From contig NZ_AUNB01000051.1 in assembly GCF_000714545.1 (NCBI RefSeq), forward strand, positions 1 to 64,000: a stretch of 64,000 bases of DNA, given 5' to 3'. Each line of letters opens with the position of its first letter. Position 1 is the stretch's first letter. This document shows, piece after piece, positions 34,605 to 43,572 of this stretch. A program made the position numbers and the translations under genes. The notes beneath the pieces were generated by a model. The model did not search any database and was not told the DNA's origin. It saw nothing but the letters and a program-made list of their open reading frames with translations. This stretch comes from Thioclava indica. GTDB lineage: Bacteria; Pseudomonadota; Alphaproteobacteria; Rhodobacterales; Rhodobacteraceae.

Positions 34605-35684
34605 ATGGCACTCGAACTTTCCATGCCCCAAATGCTGCGTCACCCCCATATCCAACTGCGCAACATCGCGCCCGGCGTGGTTTTAAGCGCGGGCGTTGGC
34701 GCGCTGGCGGTGTTGGGAGGGCACGCCGAGAACATGTTGTTTGGTGCGCAGTGGCTGGAGCCACTGGTTCTGGCGATCCTGTTTGGCGCGGTGCTGCGCA
34801 CGCTTTGGAAACCGGGTGCGCAGTTCAGCGCGGGTATGCGCTTTTCTGCCAAGACGATATTGGAGGTCGCCATCGTGCTTTTGGGCGCGTCGGTGAGCGC
34901 GCAGACGTTGCTGGCGGTCGGGCCTGAGTTGCTGATCGGGATCGTCGCGGTGGTCGCTCTGGTTGTGCCCGGTTCGTATCTGCTGGGGCGCGCCCTTGGG
35001 TTGCCCGCGCGCATGTCGCTGCTGATCGCGTGCGGTAACGGGATTTGCGGCAACTCCGCGATTGCCGCCGTCGCGCCGGTGATTGAGGCCGATAGCGATG
35101 ATGTCAGCGCCTCGATTGCCTTTACCGCCGTGCTGGGTGTGGCGGTTGTGCTGGGGCTGCCGTTTTTGGGAAAAGTGCTGACGTTGCCCGCCTTTCACTA
35201 CGGTGTTCTTTCCGGGCTGACGGTCTATGCGGTGCCCCAAGTGCTGGCTGCTGCCGCGCCGATGGGCTCCGCGGCGATCCAGATCGGGACGCTGGTGAAA
35301 CTGGTGCGCGTGCTGATGCTGGGGCCGATTACGGTGGTGCTGTCGCTGCTTGCAGCGGGACTGCCGGCCGAGGGGCGCCGGATGCGCGATACGTCGGATG
35401 TGGCACCGCCGTCTACACGGAAACACTTTATGCCGCCGCTGTTTATTCTCGGGTTTCTGGCGATGATCGCGCTGCGCTCGTTCGATGCGATCCCGCAAGT
35501 TGCACTCGCTCCGATGGAGCAAGCCGCGTCGATCTTTACCGTCATCGCGATGGCGGCACTGGGGCTGGGGGTCGATGCGCGCGCGGTGGCAGCGGCGGGG
35601 CCGCGTGTGATTGCGACGGTGACGCTGTCGCTGGTGCTGTTGGTCGTGCTGGGGCTGGGGTTGCTGATGCTGATCGGCGGCTAA
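34605..35684 (+). CDS. yeiH: YeiH (UPF0324) family putative anion/sulfate exporter
   Basis: A 359-residue inner-membrane protein with about ten helices. Family marks are KTILEVAIVLLGASVS near residue 84, CGNGICGNSAIAAVAPVI near 145 and a C-terminal GLGVDARAVAAAGPR near 325. YeiH proteins are annotated as putative sulfate or sulfite exporters; direct transport evidence is thin. AAGGACACC precedes the ATG. Divergent from its presumed LysR regulator and closed by a strong terminator. Confidence 0.88.
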   Translation: MALELSMPQMLRHPHIQLRNIAPGVVLSAGVGALAVLGGHAENMLFGAQWLEPLVLAILFGAVLRTLWKPGAQFSAGMRFSAKTILEVAIVLLGASVSAQTLLAVGPELLIGIVAVVALVVPGSYLLGRALGLPARMSLLIACGNGICGNSAIAAVAPVIEADSDDVSASIAFTAVLGVAVVLGLPFLGKVLTLPAFHYGVLSGLTVYAVPQVLAAAAPMGSAAIQIGTLVKLVRVLMLGPITVVLSLLAAGLPAEGRRMRDTSDVAPPSTRKHFMPPLFILGFLAMIALRSFDAIPQVALAPMEQAASIFTVIAMAALGLGVDARAVAAAGPRVIATVTLSLVLLVVLGLGLLMLIGG

Positions 35685-35695
35685 AAGCAAAAAGA

Positions 35696-35734
35696 AAACC
35701 GCGCGCCGCAAATCGGGCGCGCGGTTTGTGTTTT
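35696..35734. terminator. terminator between convergent yeiH and aminotransferase genes
   Basis: A 12-bp perfect stem AAACCGCGCGCC / GGCGCGCGGTTT with an 8-base loop and a T-rich tail TTTGTGTTTT. The A-rich left flank lets it serve the convergent gene too. Confidence 0.85.
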
Positions 35735-35750
35735 AAGCGGTCTCCAAGAC

Positions 35751-37145
35751 TTAGGCCTGCGCGGCCTCCCACATGCCCTGCGCTTGCACCTTCTCATAGG
35801 TCTCATCCAGCGCCTTGCGCGCGCGTTCGATCAACAGGTCAATCTCGGCGCGTGAAATCACCAGCGGCGGCGAGATAATCATCCGGTCCCCGACATGGCG
35901 CATCACCAAATTATTGGCAAAACAGCGCTCGCGGCAGATCAAGCCGACCGTGCCCTCCTTGGCGGCAAATTTTGCCCGGCTCGCCTTGTCCGGTGTCAGC
36001 GCGATCGAGGCCATCATGCCCACGATCTTGGCCTCGCCCACCATCGGATGCTTGGCCAGCGCCTCCCATTTCGCTTTCAGATAGGGGCCGGTATCGCTGC
36101 GCACGGTGTCGACGATCTTCTCGTCTTGCATGATGCGCAGGTTTTCCAACGCCACCGCCGCAGCGACCGGGTGGGCGGAATAGGTGTAGCCATGCGCGAA
36201 TTCATCGCTATTGACCACGCGCGCGACCTCATCCGAGACCATCGAGCCGCCAATCGGAAGATAGCCCGAGGACAGGCCCTTGGCGATGGTCATGATATCG
36301 GGGCGCAGATCGAAGGTCTGGCTGCCAAACCAGTTTCCAGTGCGCCCAAAGCCGCAGATCACCTCATCGGCGATGAACAGGATGCCGTATTTATCAAGGA
36401 TGCGGCGGATTTCGGGCCAGTAGCTATCGGGAGGCACGATCACGCCGCCCGCGCCTTGCACGGGTTCGGCGATAAAGGCTGCGACCTTGTCCTCACCGAT
36501 TTCGAGGATCTTTTCCTCAAGCTCGCGGGCACGCATCAGCCCGAACTCTTCGGGGGTCATGTCGCCGCCCTCAGACCACCAGTCAGGCTGGTTGATATGG
36601 GCGATGCCGGGGATCGGCAGGCCACCCTGCTTGTGCATCCCCTTCATGCCGCCAAGGCTGGCCGCGCCCATCGTCGAGCCGTGATAGCCGTTCCAGCGCG
36701 AGATCACGACGCTCTTTTCCGGCTTGCCCTTGAGCGCCCAGTACACCCGCACCATGCGCAGGTTGGTGTCGTTGGAATCCGATCCCGAGCCGTTGAAAAA
36801 CACATGGTTCAGGTCGCCCGGAACGATCTCGGCCAGCTTGGCGGCCAGATGGATCGCAGGCGGGTGGCTGGTTTGGAAGAAGGTGTTGTAAAACGACAGC
36901 TGGCGCATCTGACGCGCGGCCACTTCGGCCATTTCCTCGCGCCCGTAGCCGATATTGACGCACCACAGCCCGGCCATCCCGTCGAGGATTTCGATGCCAT
37001 CGCTATCGGTCAGATACACGCCATGCGCGCGTGTAATAATGCGCGCACCCTTGGTGTTGAGCTCATCGCCATCGGTGAACGGATGCAAATGGTGGGCGGC
37101 GTCGAGCGCTTGCAACTCGGCGGTGGGCAGATGGTTTTCCGACAT
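35751..37145 (-). CDS. class III PLP aminotransferase, probably polyamine:pyruvate (SpuC-like)
   Basis: A 464-residue omega-aminotransferase. WCVNIGYGREEM near residue 60, FFNGSGSDSNDTNLRM near 115, NGYHGSTMGAASLGG near 150, the DEVICGFGRTG cofactor aspartate near 258 and the PLP lysine in TIAKGLSSGYLP near 288 are all as in the pyruvate-dependent subgroup (SpuC, beta-alanine or taurine transaminases). Next to a GntR regulator and a polyamine ABC importer, putrescine is the most likely amine (inference). ATG follows AAAGGATG. A palindrome similar to one before potF lies upstream. Confidence 0.85.
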   Translation of the reverse strand: MSENHLPTAELQALDAAHHLHPFTDGDELNTKGARIITRAHGVYLTDSDGIEILDGMAGLWCVNIGYGREEMAEVAARQMRQLSFYNTFFQTSHPPAIHLAAKLAEIVPGDLNHVFFNGSGSDSNDTNLRMVRVYWALKGKPEKSVVISRWNGYHGSTMGAASLGGMKGMHKQGGLPIPGIAHINQPDWWSEGGDMTPEEFGLMRARELEEKILEIGEDKVAAFIAEPVQGAGGVIVPPDSYWPEIRRILDKYGILFIADEVICGFGRTGNWFGSQTFDLRPDIMTIAKGLSSGYLPIGGSMVSDEVARVVNSDEFAHGYTYSAHPVAAAVALENLRIMQDEKIVDTVRSDTGPYLKAKWEALAKHPMVGEAKIVGMMASIALTPDKASRAKFAAKEGTVGLICRERCFANNLVMRHVGDRMIISPPLVISRAEIDLLIERARKALDETYEKVQAQGMWEAAQA

Positions 37146-37221
37146 GGGAGCATCCTTTAATAAGGGAAAAGGGTGGGCAGGTCGCGGCGACTCTCGGCGC
37201 GACTGTCTGCATCCAGATAAT

Positions 37222-37231
37222 ATGATCAAAT
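37222..37231. promoter_or_regulatory. TGATCA palindrome upstream of the aminotransferase gene
   Basis: ATGATCAAAT here matches, in reverse, nine bases (ATTTGATCA) of the palindrome in front of potF. It lies 77 bases before the aminotransferase start and just after the gntR stop. Likely a second operator of the GntR protein. Confidence 0.45.
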
Positions 37232-37239
37232 TTGCGAGG

Positions 37240-37932
37240 TCAAGAAACCTTCGATGTCTCAGTGGCGACATTGCCTTTGGTATCAAGTAAAACGGCGCGG
37301 ATATTATCCATGCCCTGCGCGATATCCTGTGCGATCGCGAGTGCCGCCGCGTCACCATCGCCAGCACGCAACGCAGCAATCGTTTCCTGGTGTTTGTCGG
37401 GCAGATGCTGAGTGCCATAGCGGCCGCAAATCACCCGCAGCGAGGGCGAGGAGCGCAGCCAGAAACTGTCCACAGCGGGCAGTAAAATGTCCGATTGCGC
37501 CGCGCGATAGAGGGTCATGTGAAAGCGGTAATTTGATTGCAGATAGCGTTTCACATCGCCCCGCTCGATCGCCAGATCCAAGGCCGCGTCGATGGCGCAA
37601 AGATCCGAAATCAGCGCGGACGTGACGTTTTTTAAGGCCATGCGAGCCAGTTCCGGTTCCAGTGCCATGCGCGCGAACCGCAACTCATCAATCTGGGGCA
37701 GGGTGAGCACGGGAACCGAGACCCGCCGGTTGCCCTGAAAATGCAGCGCCCCTTGTGAGGTCAGCCGCCGGATCGCCTCGCGCACGGGGGTAGTGGAGCC
37801 GCCCAAAATCTCGGCCAAACCCTGAATTGTGACGGGTTGGCCGGGCGCAAGATCGCCGCAAAGAATCATATTGCGCAGCGCGTCATAGATGTTCAGATGC
37901 GCAGGTCGCTTGTCTGTTTCGATGCCTGTCAC
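37240..37932 (-). CDS. GntR-family (FadR/FCD type) transcriptional regulator
   Basis: A repressor of about 230 residues: N-terminal winged helix (IQGLAEILGGSTTPVREAIRRL, near residues 40-61 as a region) and a C-terminal all-helical FCD ligand-binding domain with the His/Asp metal-site pattern (FHMTLYRAA near 155). The start is uncertain; I chose the GTG that has GAGGG at good spacing, while an ATG 15 bases upstream is possible. It lies between the aminotransferase gene and the divergent pot operon and so is the obvious regulator of both. The effector may be a polyamine or its breakdown product. Confidence 0.85.
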   Translation of the reverse strand: MTGIETDKRPAHLNIYDALRNMILCGDLAPGQPVTIQGLAEILGGSTTPVREAIRRLTSQGALHFQGNRRVSVPVLTLPQIDELRFARMALEPELARMALKNVTSALISDLCAIDAALDLAIERGDVKRYLQSNYRFHMTLYRAAQSDILLPAVDSFWLRSSPSLRVICGRYGTQHLPDKHQETIAALRAGDGDAAALAIAQDIAQGMDNIRAVLLDTKGNVATETSKVS

Positions 37933-38033
37933 CTGCCACCCTCGCATTTGCCAACTGCCCGAAAACGCACCTGTTCCTTGAAAAATCGGGGCACCATCGG
38001 ACAAGAATGGGCCTTGACGCGGAAAGATGCTTG

Positions 38034-38045
38034 ATTTGATCAAAT
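38034..38045. promoter_or_regulatory. perfect palindrome upstream of potF, probable GntR operator
   Basis: ATTTGATCAAAT is a perfect 12-bp palindrome 47 bases before the potF start, in the divergent gntR-potF region and close to a TTGACG -35-like hexamer. The core recurs before the aminotransferase gene. Confidence 0.55.
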
Positions 38046-38091
38046 AATGCCGCAAGGCTGTCGTGTAAAGAACAACCAACAGGGAATGAAG

Positions 38092-39174
38092 ATGCTTAAA
38101 ACGCTCATACCAGCCGCCCTTCTTGCGATGTGTGGCACGATGGCTGCCGCCGAAGAGGTGCGCGTCTATAACTGGTCCGACTATATCGACGAGTCGCTGC
38201 TGAAGAAGTTCGAAGACGAGACCGGCATCAAACTGATCTACGACGTTTTTGACTCCAACGAGGTGCTGGAAACCAAGCTGCTGTCAGGCAATTCGGGTTA
38301 TGACGTCGTTGTGCCCACCGGCTCGTTCATCGAACGTCAAATTCAGGCCGGCGTGTTCCAAAAGCTCGACTATTCCAAGCTGCCCAACTCGAAATACCTT
38401 TGGGACACGATCAAAGAGCGCACCGCGCAATATGACCCCGGTAACGAATATTCGGTCAACTACATGTGGGGCACAACGGGCCTTGGCATCAACATCGACA
38501 AGGTCAAAGAGGTCATGGGCGATGATGCGCCCGTTGACAGCCTGTCGCTGGTGTTTGACCCCAAGAACATGGAAAAGCTGCAGAAATGCGGCGTGATGAT
38601 GCTGGATGCGCCGACCGAGATGATCCCGGCCGCGCTGCGCTATCTCGGTGAGGATCCGAACTCCAAAGACCCCAAGGTGATCGCCAAGGCAGAGCCAGTG
38701 CTCGCGGCTATCCGCCCCTATGTGCAGAAATTCAACAGCTCGGAATATATCAACGCTCTGGCCAATGGCGACATCTGCGTGGCCTTCGGCTGGTCGGGTG
38801 ACATTCTGCAAGCGCGTGATCGCGCGGATGAGGCCGATAACGGCGTCCATATCGCGTATCACATCCCCAAAGAGGGTGCGCTGATGTGGTTTGACCAGAT
38901 GGCGATCCCGGCCGATGCGCCCAATCCCGAGGGCGCGCTGAAGTTCCTCAACTTCATGATGGATCCGCAAAACGTGGCCGCCGCGTCGAACTATGTGAAC
39001 TACGCCAACGGTAACAAGGAATCGCAGAAATATCTCGACAAGGCGGTTCTGGATGACCCCGCGATCTACCCGGATCAAGAGACGATGGACAATCTTTACA
39101 CCGTCACGGCCTATCCGCCGAAAGTGCAGCGGATCGTGACGCGCCTGTGGACCAAGGTGAAATCGGGCACCTGA
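38092..39174 (+). CDS. potF: periplasmic polyamine-binding protein (PotF/SpuD-like)
   Basis: Solute-binding protein of a spermidine/putrescine ABC importer. A signal peptide is cleaved after MAAA near residue 20. The mature protein begins EEVRVYNWSDYIDESLL, the hallmark of PotF/PotD, with WSDYID lining the ligand pocket; VVVPTGSFIE near 75 and FAFGWSGD-like CVAFGWSGDIL near 230 are also typical. AGGGA lies six bases before this ATG, favouring it over an ATG two codons earlier. The next gene follows a hairpin terminator, which would make the binding protein more abundant than the transporter. Confidence 0.93.
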   Translation: MLKTLIPAALLAMCGTMAAAEEVRVYNWSDYIDESLLKKFEDETGIKLIYDVFDSNEVLETKLLSGNSGYDVVVPTGSFIERQIQAGVFQKLDYSKLPNSKYLWDTIKERTAQYDPGNEYSVNYMWGTTGLGINIDKVKEVMGDDAPVDSLSLVFDPKNMEKLQKCGVMMLDAPTEMIPAALRYLGEDPNSKDPKVIAKAEPVLAAIRPYVQKFNSSEYINALANGDICVAFGWSGDILQARDRADEADNGVHIAYHIPKEGALMWFDQMAIPADAPNPEGALKFLNFMMDPQNVAAASNYVNYANGNKESQKYLDKAVLDDPAIYPDQETMDNLYTVTAYPPKVQRIVTRLWTKVKSGT

Positions 39175-39190
39175 GCCACGCACTGACTTG

Positions 39191-39224
39191 CCGCGCCGGT
39201 TTCAGTCCGGCGCGGTTTCCGTTT
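39191..39224 (+). terminator. intercistronic hairpin between potF and potG
   Basis: CCGCGCCGG / CCGGCGCGG, nine perfect base pairs with a 7-base loop, followed by TTTCCGTTT. Likely a partial terminator or mRNA-stabilising hairpin that raises potF over potGHI expression. Confidence 0.7.
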
Positions 39225-39250
39225 CCCCCTTCTAACGCACCGAGGTCCGC

Positions 39251-40399
39251 ATGGCGCAGGTAAAGCCGCAAATCGTTTTTGACCCCTGGAACGACCCCGA
39301 GGCCAAGCCGCTGATCGAATGTCGCTCTATCACCAAACGGTTTGGCGATTTCACTGCCATCGACAATATCAATCTCAATATCTACGAGAAGGAATTCTTC
39401 GCGCTGCTGGGGCCTTCGGGCTGTGGCAAGACCACTTTGATGCGGATGCTGGCAGGGTTTGAAACGCCGACCGAGGGAAAGATCACCATCGACGGGCAAG
39501 ACGTGGCGCAGGTGCCGCCCAACAAGCGCGCAGTGAACATGATGTTTCAAAGTTACGCGCTGTTTCCCCATCTTTCGGTCTGGGAAAACATCGCCTTTGG
39601 CCTGAAACGCGAACATGCCCCCAAGGATCGCATCGAAGAGCGCGTTGCCGAAATGCTGCGTCTCACGCGGCTGGAGAAATTCGCGCGTCGCAAGCCGCAC
39701 CAGATTTCGGGCGGGCAGCGACAGCGGGTGGCGCTCGCGCGAAGCCTTGCCAAGGCACCCAAACTGCTGCTGCTGGATGAGCCGCTGGGCGCGCTGGACA
39801 AAAAGCTGCGTCAGGACACCCAGTTCGAGCTGATGGATATTCAGGAACGCACGGGCACGACCTTTGTGATCGTTACCCATGATCAGGAAGAGGCGATGAC
39901 CGTCGCCTCGCGCGTTGCGGTGATGGATGCGGGCGAGATCATGCAGATCGCCACGCCTGCGGATATCTATGAGCAGCCGAACTCGGTTTACGTTGCGGAT
40001 TTCATTGGCGATGTGAATATCATCGAGGGCAATGCCTCCCCGATGGCCGGTGGTCCCGAAGGTGCGATCAACATCGCTTACGCCGAGGGGCAAGACCCGG
40101 TGCAGGCCGTCGCGACGACCCCGGTGGCCGAAGGGGAAAAGGTGTTTTACGCCATCCGCCCCGAGAAGATCACCGTCAGCCATCAACCCGATCCCGACCG
40201 CGCCAACCACGCTTTCGGCAAGATCATCGACATCGCCTATCTGGGCAATATCTCGACCTATCGGGTGCAATTGGCCAGCGGCAAGCTGATCTCGGCGACG
40301 ATGACCAATTCGCGCAGACTAACGCGGCGCGCCTTCACTTGGGAGGATGAGGTCTGGCTCAGCTGGACGCGCACCGCCGGCGTTGTGTTGACGAAATAG
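39251..40399 (+). CDS. potG: polyamine ABC transporter ATP-binding protein
   Basis: A 382-residue ABC ATPase. Walker A is GPSGCGKT at 54-61, the signature QISGGQRQR lies near 155 and Walker B LLLLDEP near 175, followed by the switch histidine in VTHDQEEA. A C-terminal TOBE domain (about 290-380) is typical of the PotA/PotG subgroup. GAGG precedes the ATG. Second gene of the pot operon; potH follows after ten bases. Confidence 0.94.
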   Translation: MAQVKPQIVFDPWNDPEAKPLIECRSITKRFGDFTAIDNINLNIYEKEFFALLGPSGCGKTTLMRMLAGFETPTEGKITIDGQDVAQVPPNKRAVNMMFQSYALFPHLSVWENIAFGLKREHAPKDRIEERVAEMLRLTRLEKFARRKPHQISGGQRQRVALARSLAKAPKLLLLDEPLGALDKKLRQDTQFELMDIQERTGTTFVIVTHDQEEAMTVASRVAVMDAGEIMQIATPADIYEQPNSVYVADFIGDVNIIEGNASPMAGGPEGAINIAYAEGQDPVQAVATTPVAEGEKVFYAIRPEKITVSHQPDPDRANHAFGKIIDIAYLGNISTYRVQLASGKLISATMTNSRRLTRRAFTWEDEVWLSWTRTAGVVLTK

Positions 40400-40409
40400 G
40401 GGAAAGCAC

Positions 40410-41306
40410 ATGAACCTGCGCCGACTCGTTCTGATCTCCGTGCCCTATCTGTGGCTTGTGGCGCTGTTTCTGGTGCCCTTCCTGATCGTGGTCAAAATCT
40501 CGCTTTCGACCACGGCCATCGCGATTCCGCCCTACACGCCGACGCTGGATCTGGCGCAGGGCTGGGCGGGGTTCAAAGACTTTCTCAGCCAGCTCAGTTT
40601 TGACAATTTCACCTTTCTCACGCAGGACGATCTGTATTGGAAAGCCTATCTGTCGAGCCTGAAAATCGCGGCGCTCTCGACGCTGTTCACGCTGCTTGTC
40701 GCCTATCCGATTGCCTATGGCATGGCGCGCGTCCCCGATGAGTGGCGCCCGACGCTGCTGATGCTGATCATCTTGCCGTTCTGGACCTCGTTCCTGATCC
40801 GCGTCTACGCGTGGATGGGGATTTTGTCCGATGAGGGGCTGCTTAACCAGTTCCTGATGTGGCTGGGGGTGATTTCCTCGCCGCTGCACATCATGAACAC
40901 CTCGAAGGCGGTCTATATCGGCATCGTTTATACCTATCTGCCCTTCATGGTCCTGCCGATCTATGCGGCGCTGGATAAGATGGATGAATCGCTCAATGAG
41001 GCGGCGGTCGATCTGGGGGCGTCGCGGCTGTCGTCGTTCTGGCTGGTGACGCTGCCGATGTCGCGCAATGGCGTGATTGCGGGGTGTTTTCTCGTCTTTA
41101 TCCCGGCACTTGGCGAATATGTGATCCCGCAGCTTCTGGGCGGGTCGCAAACGCTGATGATCGGCAAGGTGTTGTGGGATGAGTTCTTTTCCAACCGCGA
41201 CTGGCCCGTCGCCTCGGCGGTGGCAGTGGTGCTGCTGGTGATCCTGATCGTACCCATCGTGCTGTTCCAGCGTAACCAGCAAAAACAGCAGGAGGCCGAG
41301 TCATGA
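40410..41306 (+). CDS. potH: polyamine ABC transporter permease PotH-like
   Basis: A 298-residue permease with six helices. The EAA loop that docks the ATPase reads EAAVDLGASRLSSFWLVTLP near residue 200. A long periplasmic loop after the first helix is normal for PotH. GGGGAAAG precedes the ATG. Its last four bases overlap the next permease gene (ATGA), so the two subunits are made in equal amounts. Confidence 0.92.
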   Translation: MNLRRLVLISVPYLWLVALFLVPFLIVVKISLSTTAIAIPPYTPTLDLAQGWAGFKDFLSQLSFDNFTFLTQDDLYWKAYLSSLKIAALSTLFTLLVAYPIAYGMARVPDEWRPTLLMLIILPFWTSFLIRVYAWMGILSDEGLLNQFLMWLGVISSPLHIMNTSKAVYIGIVYTYLPFMVLPIYAALDKMDESLNEAAVDLGASRLSSFWLVTLPMSRNGVIAGCFLVFIPALGEYVIPQLLGGSQTLMIGKVLWDEFFSNRDWPVASAVAVVLLVILIVPIVLFQRNQQKQQEAES

Positions 41307-42121
41307 ATAAACGCCTGAGTTGGTTCAACGTCACCTCGCTGTCGCTTGGTTTTGCGTTCCTTTATCTGCCGATGTTGATCCTGATTTTCTATAGTTTCAA
41401 CGAGTCGAAACTGGTCACGGTCTGGGCCGGGTTTTCGACGAAATGGTATGTTGAGCTGATGCATGATCAGCCCTTCCTTGATGCGGCTTGGGTGACGCTG
41501 AAGGTCGCGGTCAGCTCGTCAACGCTGGCCACGGTGCTGGGCACGATGGCGGCGATCACGCTGGTGCGGATGGGCCGGTTTCCGGGGCGCACGCTGTTTT
41601 CGGGCATGATCTATGCGCCGCTTGTGATGCCCGATGTGATCACTGGTTTGTCGCTGTTATTGCTGTTCATCGCCATCGGTCTGGACCGCGGTATCTTCAC
41701 GATCATGCTGGCGCATACCACGTTTTCGATGTGCTACGTTTCGGTCGTGGTGTCCTCGCGGCTGCTGACCTTTGATCGCTCGCTTGAAGAGGCGTCGATG
41801 GATCTGGGGGCCTCGGGCTTTACGACATTCCGGCTGGTGACTCTGCCGATCATCCTGCCTGCGGTCATCTCGGGCTGGCTGCTGGCCTTCACGCTGTCGC
41901 TGGATGATCTGGTGATTGCGTCATTCACCACGGGGCCGTCGTCGACCACGCTGCCAATCAAGATTTTCTCGGCTGTGCGGCTTGGCGTGTCGCCCGAGAT
42001 CAACGCGCTGTCGACCCTGATGATCACGGTTGTCGCGGTGGGCGTGGTCAGCGCCTCGCTGGTGTCCAAACGCGCGATCCTCAAACAGCGCCGCGAGGAA
42101 CAAGAGGGCGAACGGGTGTGA
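41303..42121 (+). CDS. potI: polyamine ABC transporter permease PotI-like
   Basis: A 272-residue permease with six helices that pairs with PotH. The EAA loop reads EASMDLGASGFTTFRLVTLP near residue 160. FYSFNESKLVTVWAGFS near 30 is characteristic of PotI/PotC. Starts inside the potH stop; its own TGA overlaps the GTG of the following oxidase gene by four bases, which ties the oxidase to the transport operon. Confidence 0.92.
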   Translation: MNKRLSWFNVTSLSLGFAFLYLPMLILIFYSFNESKLVTVWAGFSTKWYVELMHDQPFLDAAWVTLKVAVSSSTLATVLGTMAAITLVRMGRFPGRTLFSGMIYAPLVMPDVITGLSLLLLFIAIGLDRGIFTIMLAHTTFSMCYVSVVVSSRLLTFDRSLEEASMDLGASGFTTFRLVTLPIILPAVISGWLLAFTLSLDDLVIASFTTGPSSTTLPIKIFSAVRLGVSPEINALSTLMITVVAVGVVSASLVSKRAILKQRREEQEGERV

Positions 42122-43470
42122 GCGCGCCGCACATCGCCGGGCGGATATATGAACCCGCAGCCTACGCCGCCAACTCGCTAGAGGGCTGTTATTGGGTGCA
42201 AACCGCGCCCGACACGGCCAGTTATCCGCATTTCGACGGTGAGGGCACGGTCGAGTTCGCCGTGATCGGCGCGGGCTTTACCGGCCTGTCAGCGGCGTTG
42301 CGGCTGGCCGAGGCGGGGGCTGATGTCGCCGTTCTGGATGCGCACCCACCGGGTTGGGGCGCGTCGGGGCGCAATGGCGGGTTTTGCTGTATCGGTGGGG
42401 CCAAGGCGAGCAGCGCGCAGATTGGCGCACGTTACGGCGCGGCGGAGGCCGCCAAGTTTCACGCCGCCGAACGGGCCGCGATTGAGTTGGTGTCCGAGCG
42501 CATCACGACGCTTGGCCTGTCTGTGGATCGCCACTCGCAAGGCGAATTGCAACTGGCTCACAGCCCCAAAATGTTTGCGCAGATGCGCGCTGAGGCCGCG
42601 AAACTCAGCGCGACCTACGGCACTCAGACCGATCTGATCGCACCCGGCGATCTGGCGAGGATGGGGCTGAACGCGCAGGGCACGCATGGAGGCTTGCGCC
42701 TTGATCTGGGCTTTGCGCTGAACCCGCGCAAATACGCGCTGGGCTTGGCGCAGGCGGTGCAGGCGCGCGGCGGGCGCATCCATAGCGATAGCGCGGTGCT
42801 CTCGATTGCGCGCGAGGGTGAGTATCATGTCCTGACCACCGCCCATGGCCGCTTGCGCGCCCGTCATCTGCTGATGGCGACCAACGGGTATTCCTCGGAT
42901 ACGGTGCCGCGCTGGATGCGGTCGCGCTATCTGCCGCTGCAATCCTCGGTGCTGGTGACGCGCCCGCTAAGCGACGATGAAATTGCCGCGCAGGGTTGGT
43001 CAAGCGATCTGATGGCCTATGACTCGCGCAATCTGCTGCATTATTTCCGCCTGATGCCGGATCGCCGGATGCTGTTCGGGATGCGCGGCGCGGTGCGCTG
43101 GACGGCCGCGAGCCATCACGCCCATCGCGCCGCCACGCGCGCCCACTTTGATGCGATGTTCCCCGCGTGGCGCGCTGTTGAAACACCGCATTTTTGGTCC
43201 GGTCTGGTATGTCTGGCGCGCGATCTGGTGCCGTTTGTGGGGGCACTGGGGCAGGGGGAAAACGCCTATGCCGCCTTTGCCTATCACGGCAATGGCGTGG
43301 CGATGGGGTCGTGGAGCGGCGATCAGATGGCGCGGCTTGCGATGGGCCAGCCGACCGATCTGCCGAACTTCTTTCAGCGCAGCCCGCAGCGCTTTGAGCT
43401 AGGCCCATTGCGCCGCCTTTCGCTGCCACTGGCGCTGCTGCAGTATCGCCTCAAGGACGCGCTCAGCTAA
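42118..43470 (+). CDS. FAD-dependent oxidoreductase, PuuB-like (gamma-glutamylputrescine oxidase family)
   Basis: A 450-residue DAO-family flavoenzyme. The dinucleotide-binding GAGFTGLSAAL is at 51-61, GWGASGRNGGF near 79 marks the PuuB/OrdL subgroup, and a C-terminal GNGVAMGSWSGDQMA near 395 completes the FAD site. It is translationally coupled to the polyamine permease, so it probably oxidises putrescine or its gamma-glutamyl derivative. No PuuA-like glutamine-synthetase homologue is present here. Starts with GTG. Confidence 0.87.
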   Translation: MSAPHIAGRIYEPAAYAANSLEGCYWVQTAPDTASYPHFDGEGTVEFAVIGAGFTGLSAALRLAEAGADVAVLDAHPPGWGASGRNGGFCCIGGAKASSAQIGARYGAAEAAKFHAAERAAIELVSERITTLGLSVDRHSQGELQLAHSPKMFAQMRAEAAKLSATYGTQTDLIAPGDLARMGLNAQGTHGGLRLDLGFALNPRKYALGLAQAVQARGGRIHSDSAVLSIAREGEYHVLTTAHGRLRARHLLMATNGYSSDTVPRWMRSRYLPLQSSVLVTRPLSDDEIAAQGWSSDLMAYDSRNLLHYFRLMPDRRMLFGMRGAVRWTAASHHAHRAATRAHFDAMFPAWRAVETPHFWSGLVCLARDLVPFVGALGQGENAYAAFAYHGNGVAMGSWSGDQMARLAMGQPTDLPNFFQRSPQRFELGPLRRLSLPLALLQYRLKDALS

Positions 43471-43572
43471 CGCAGCGCCCCCGCGGCCTGTTGTCACCCA
43501 TGCGTCTTGCAGCCTTGCCCGGCGCATGCTCGCCCCCTAGATCAAGGTCACGTCCTTCCTTCGCGATTGGTG

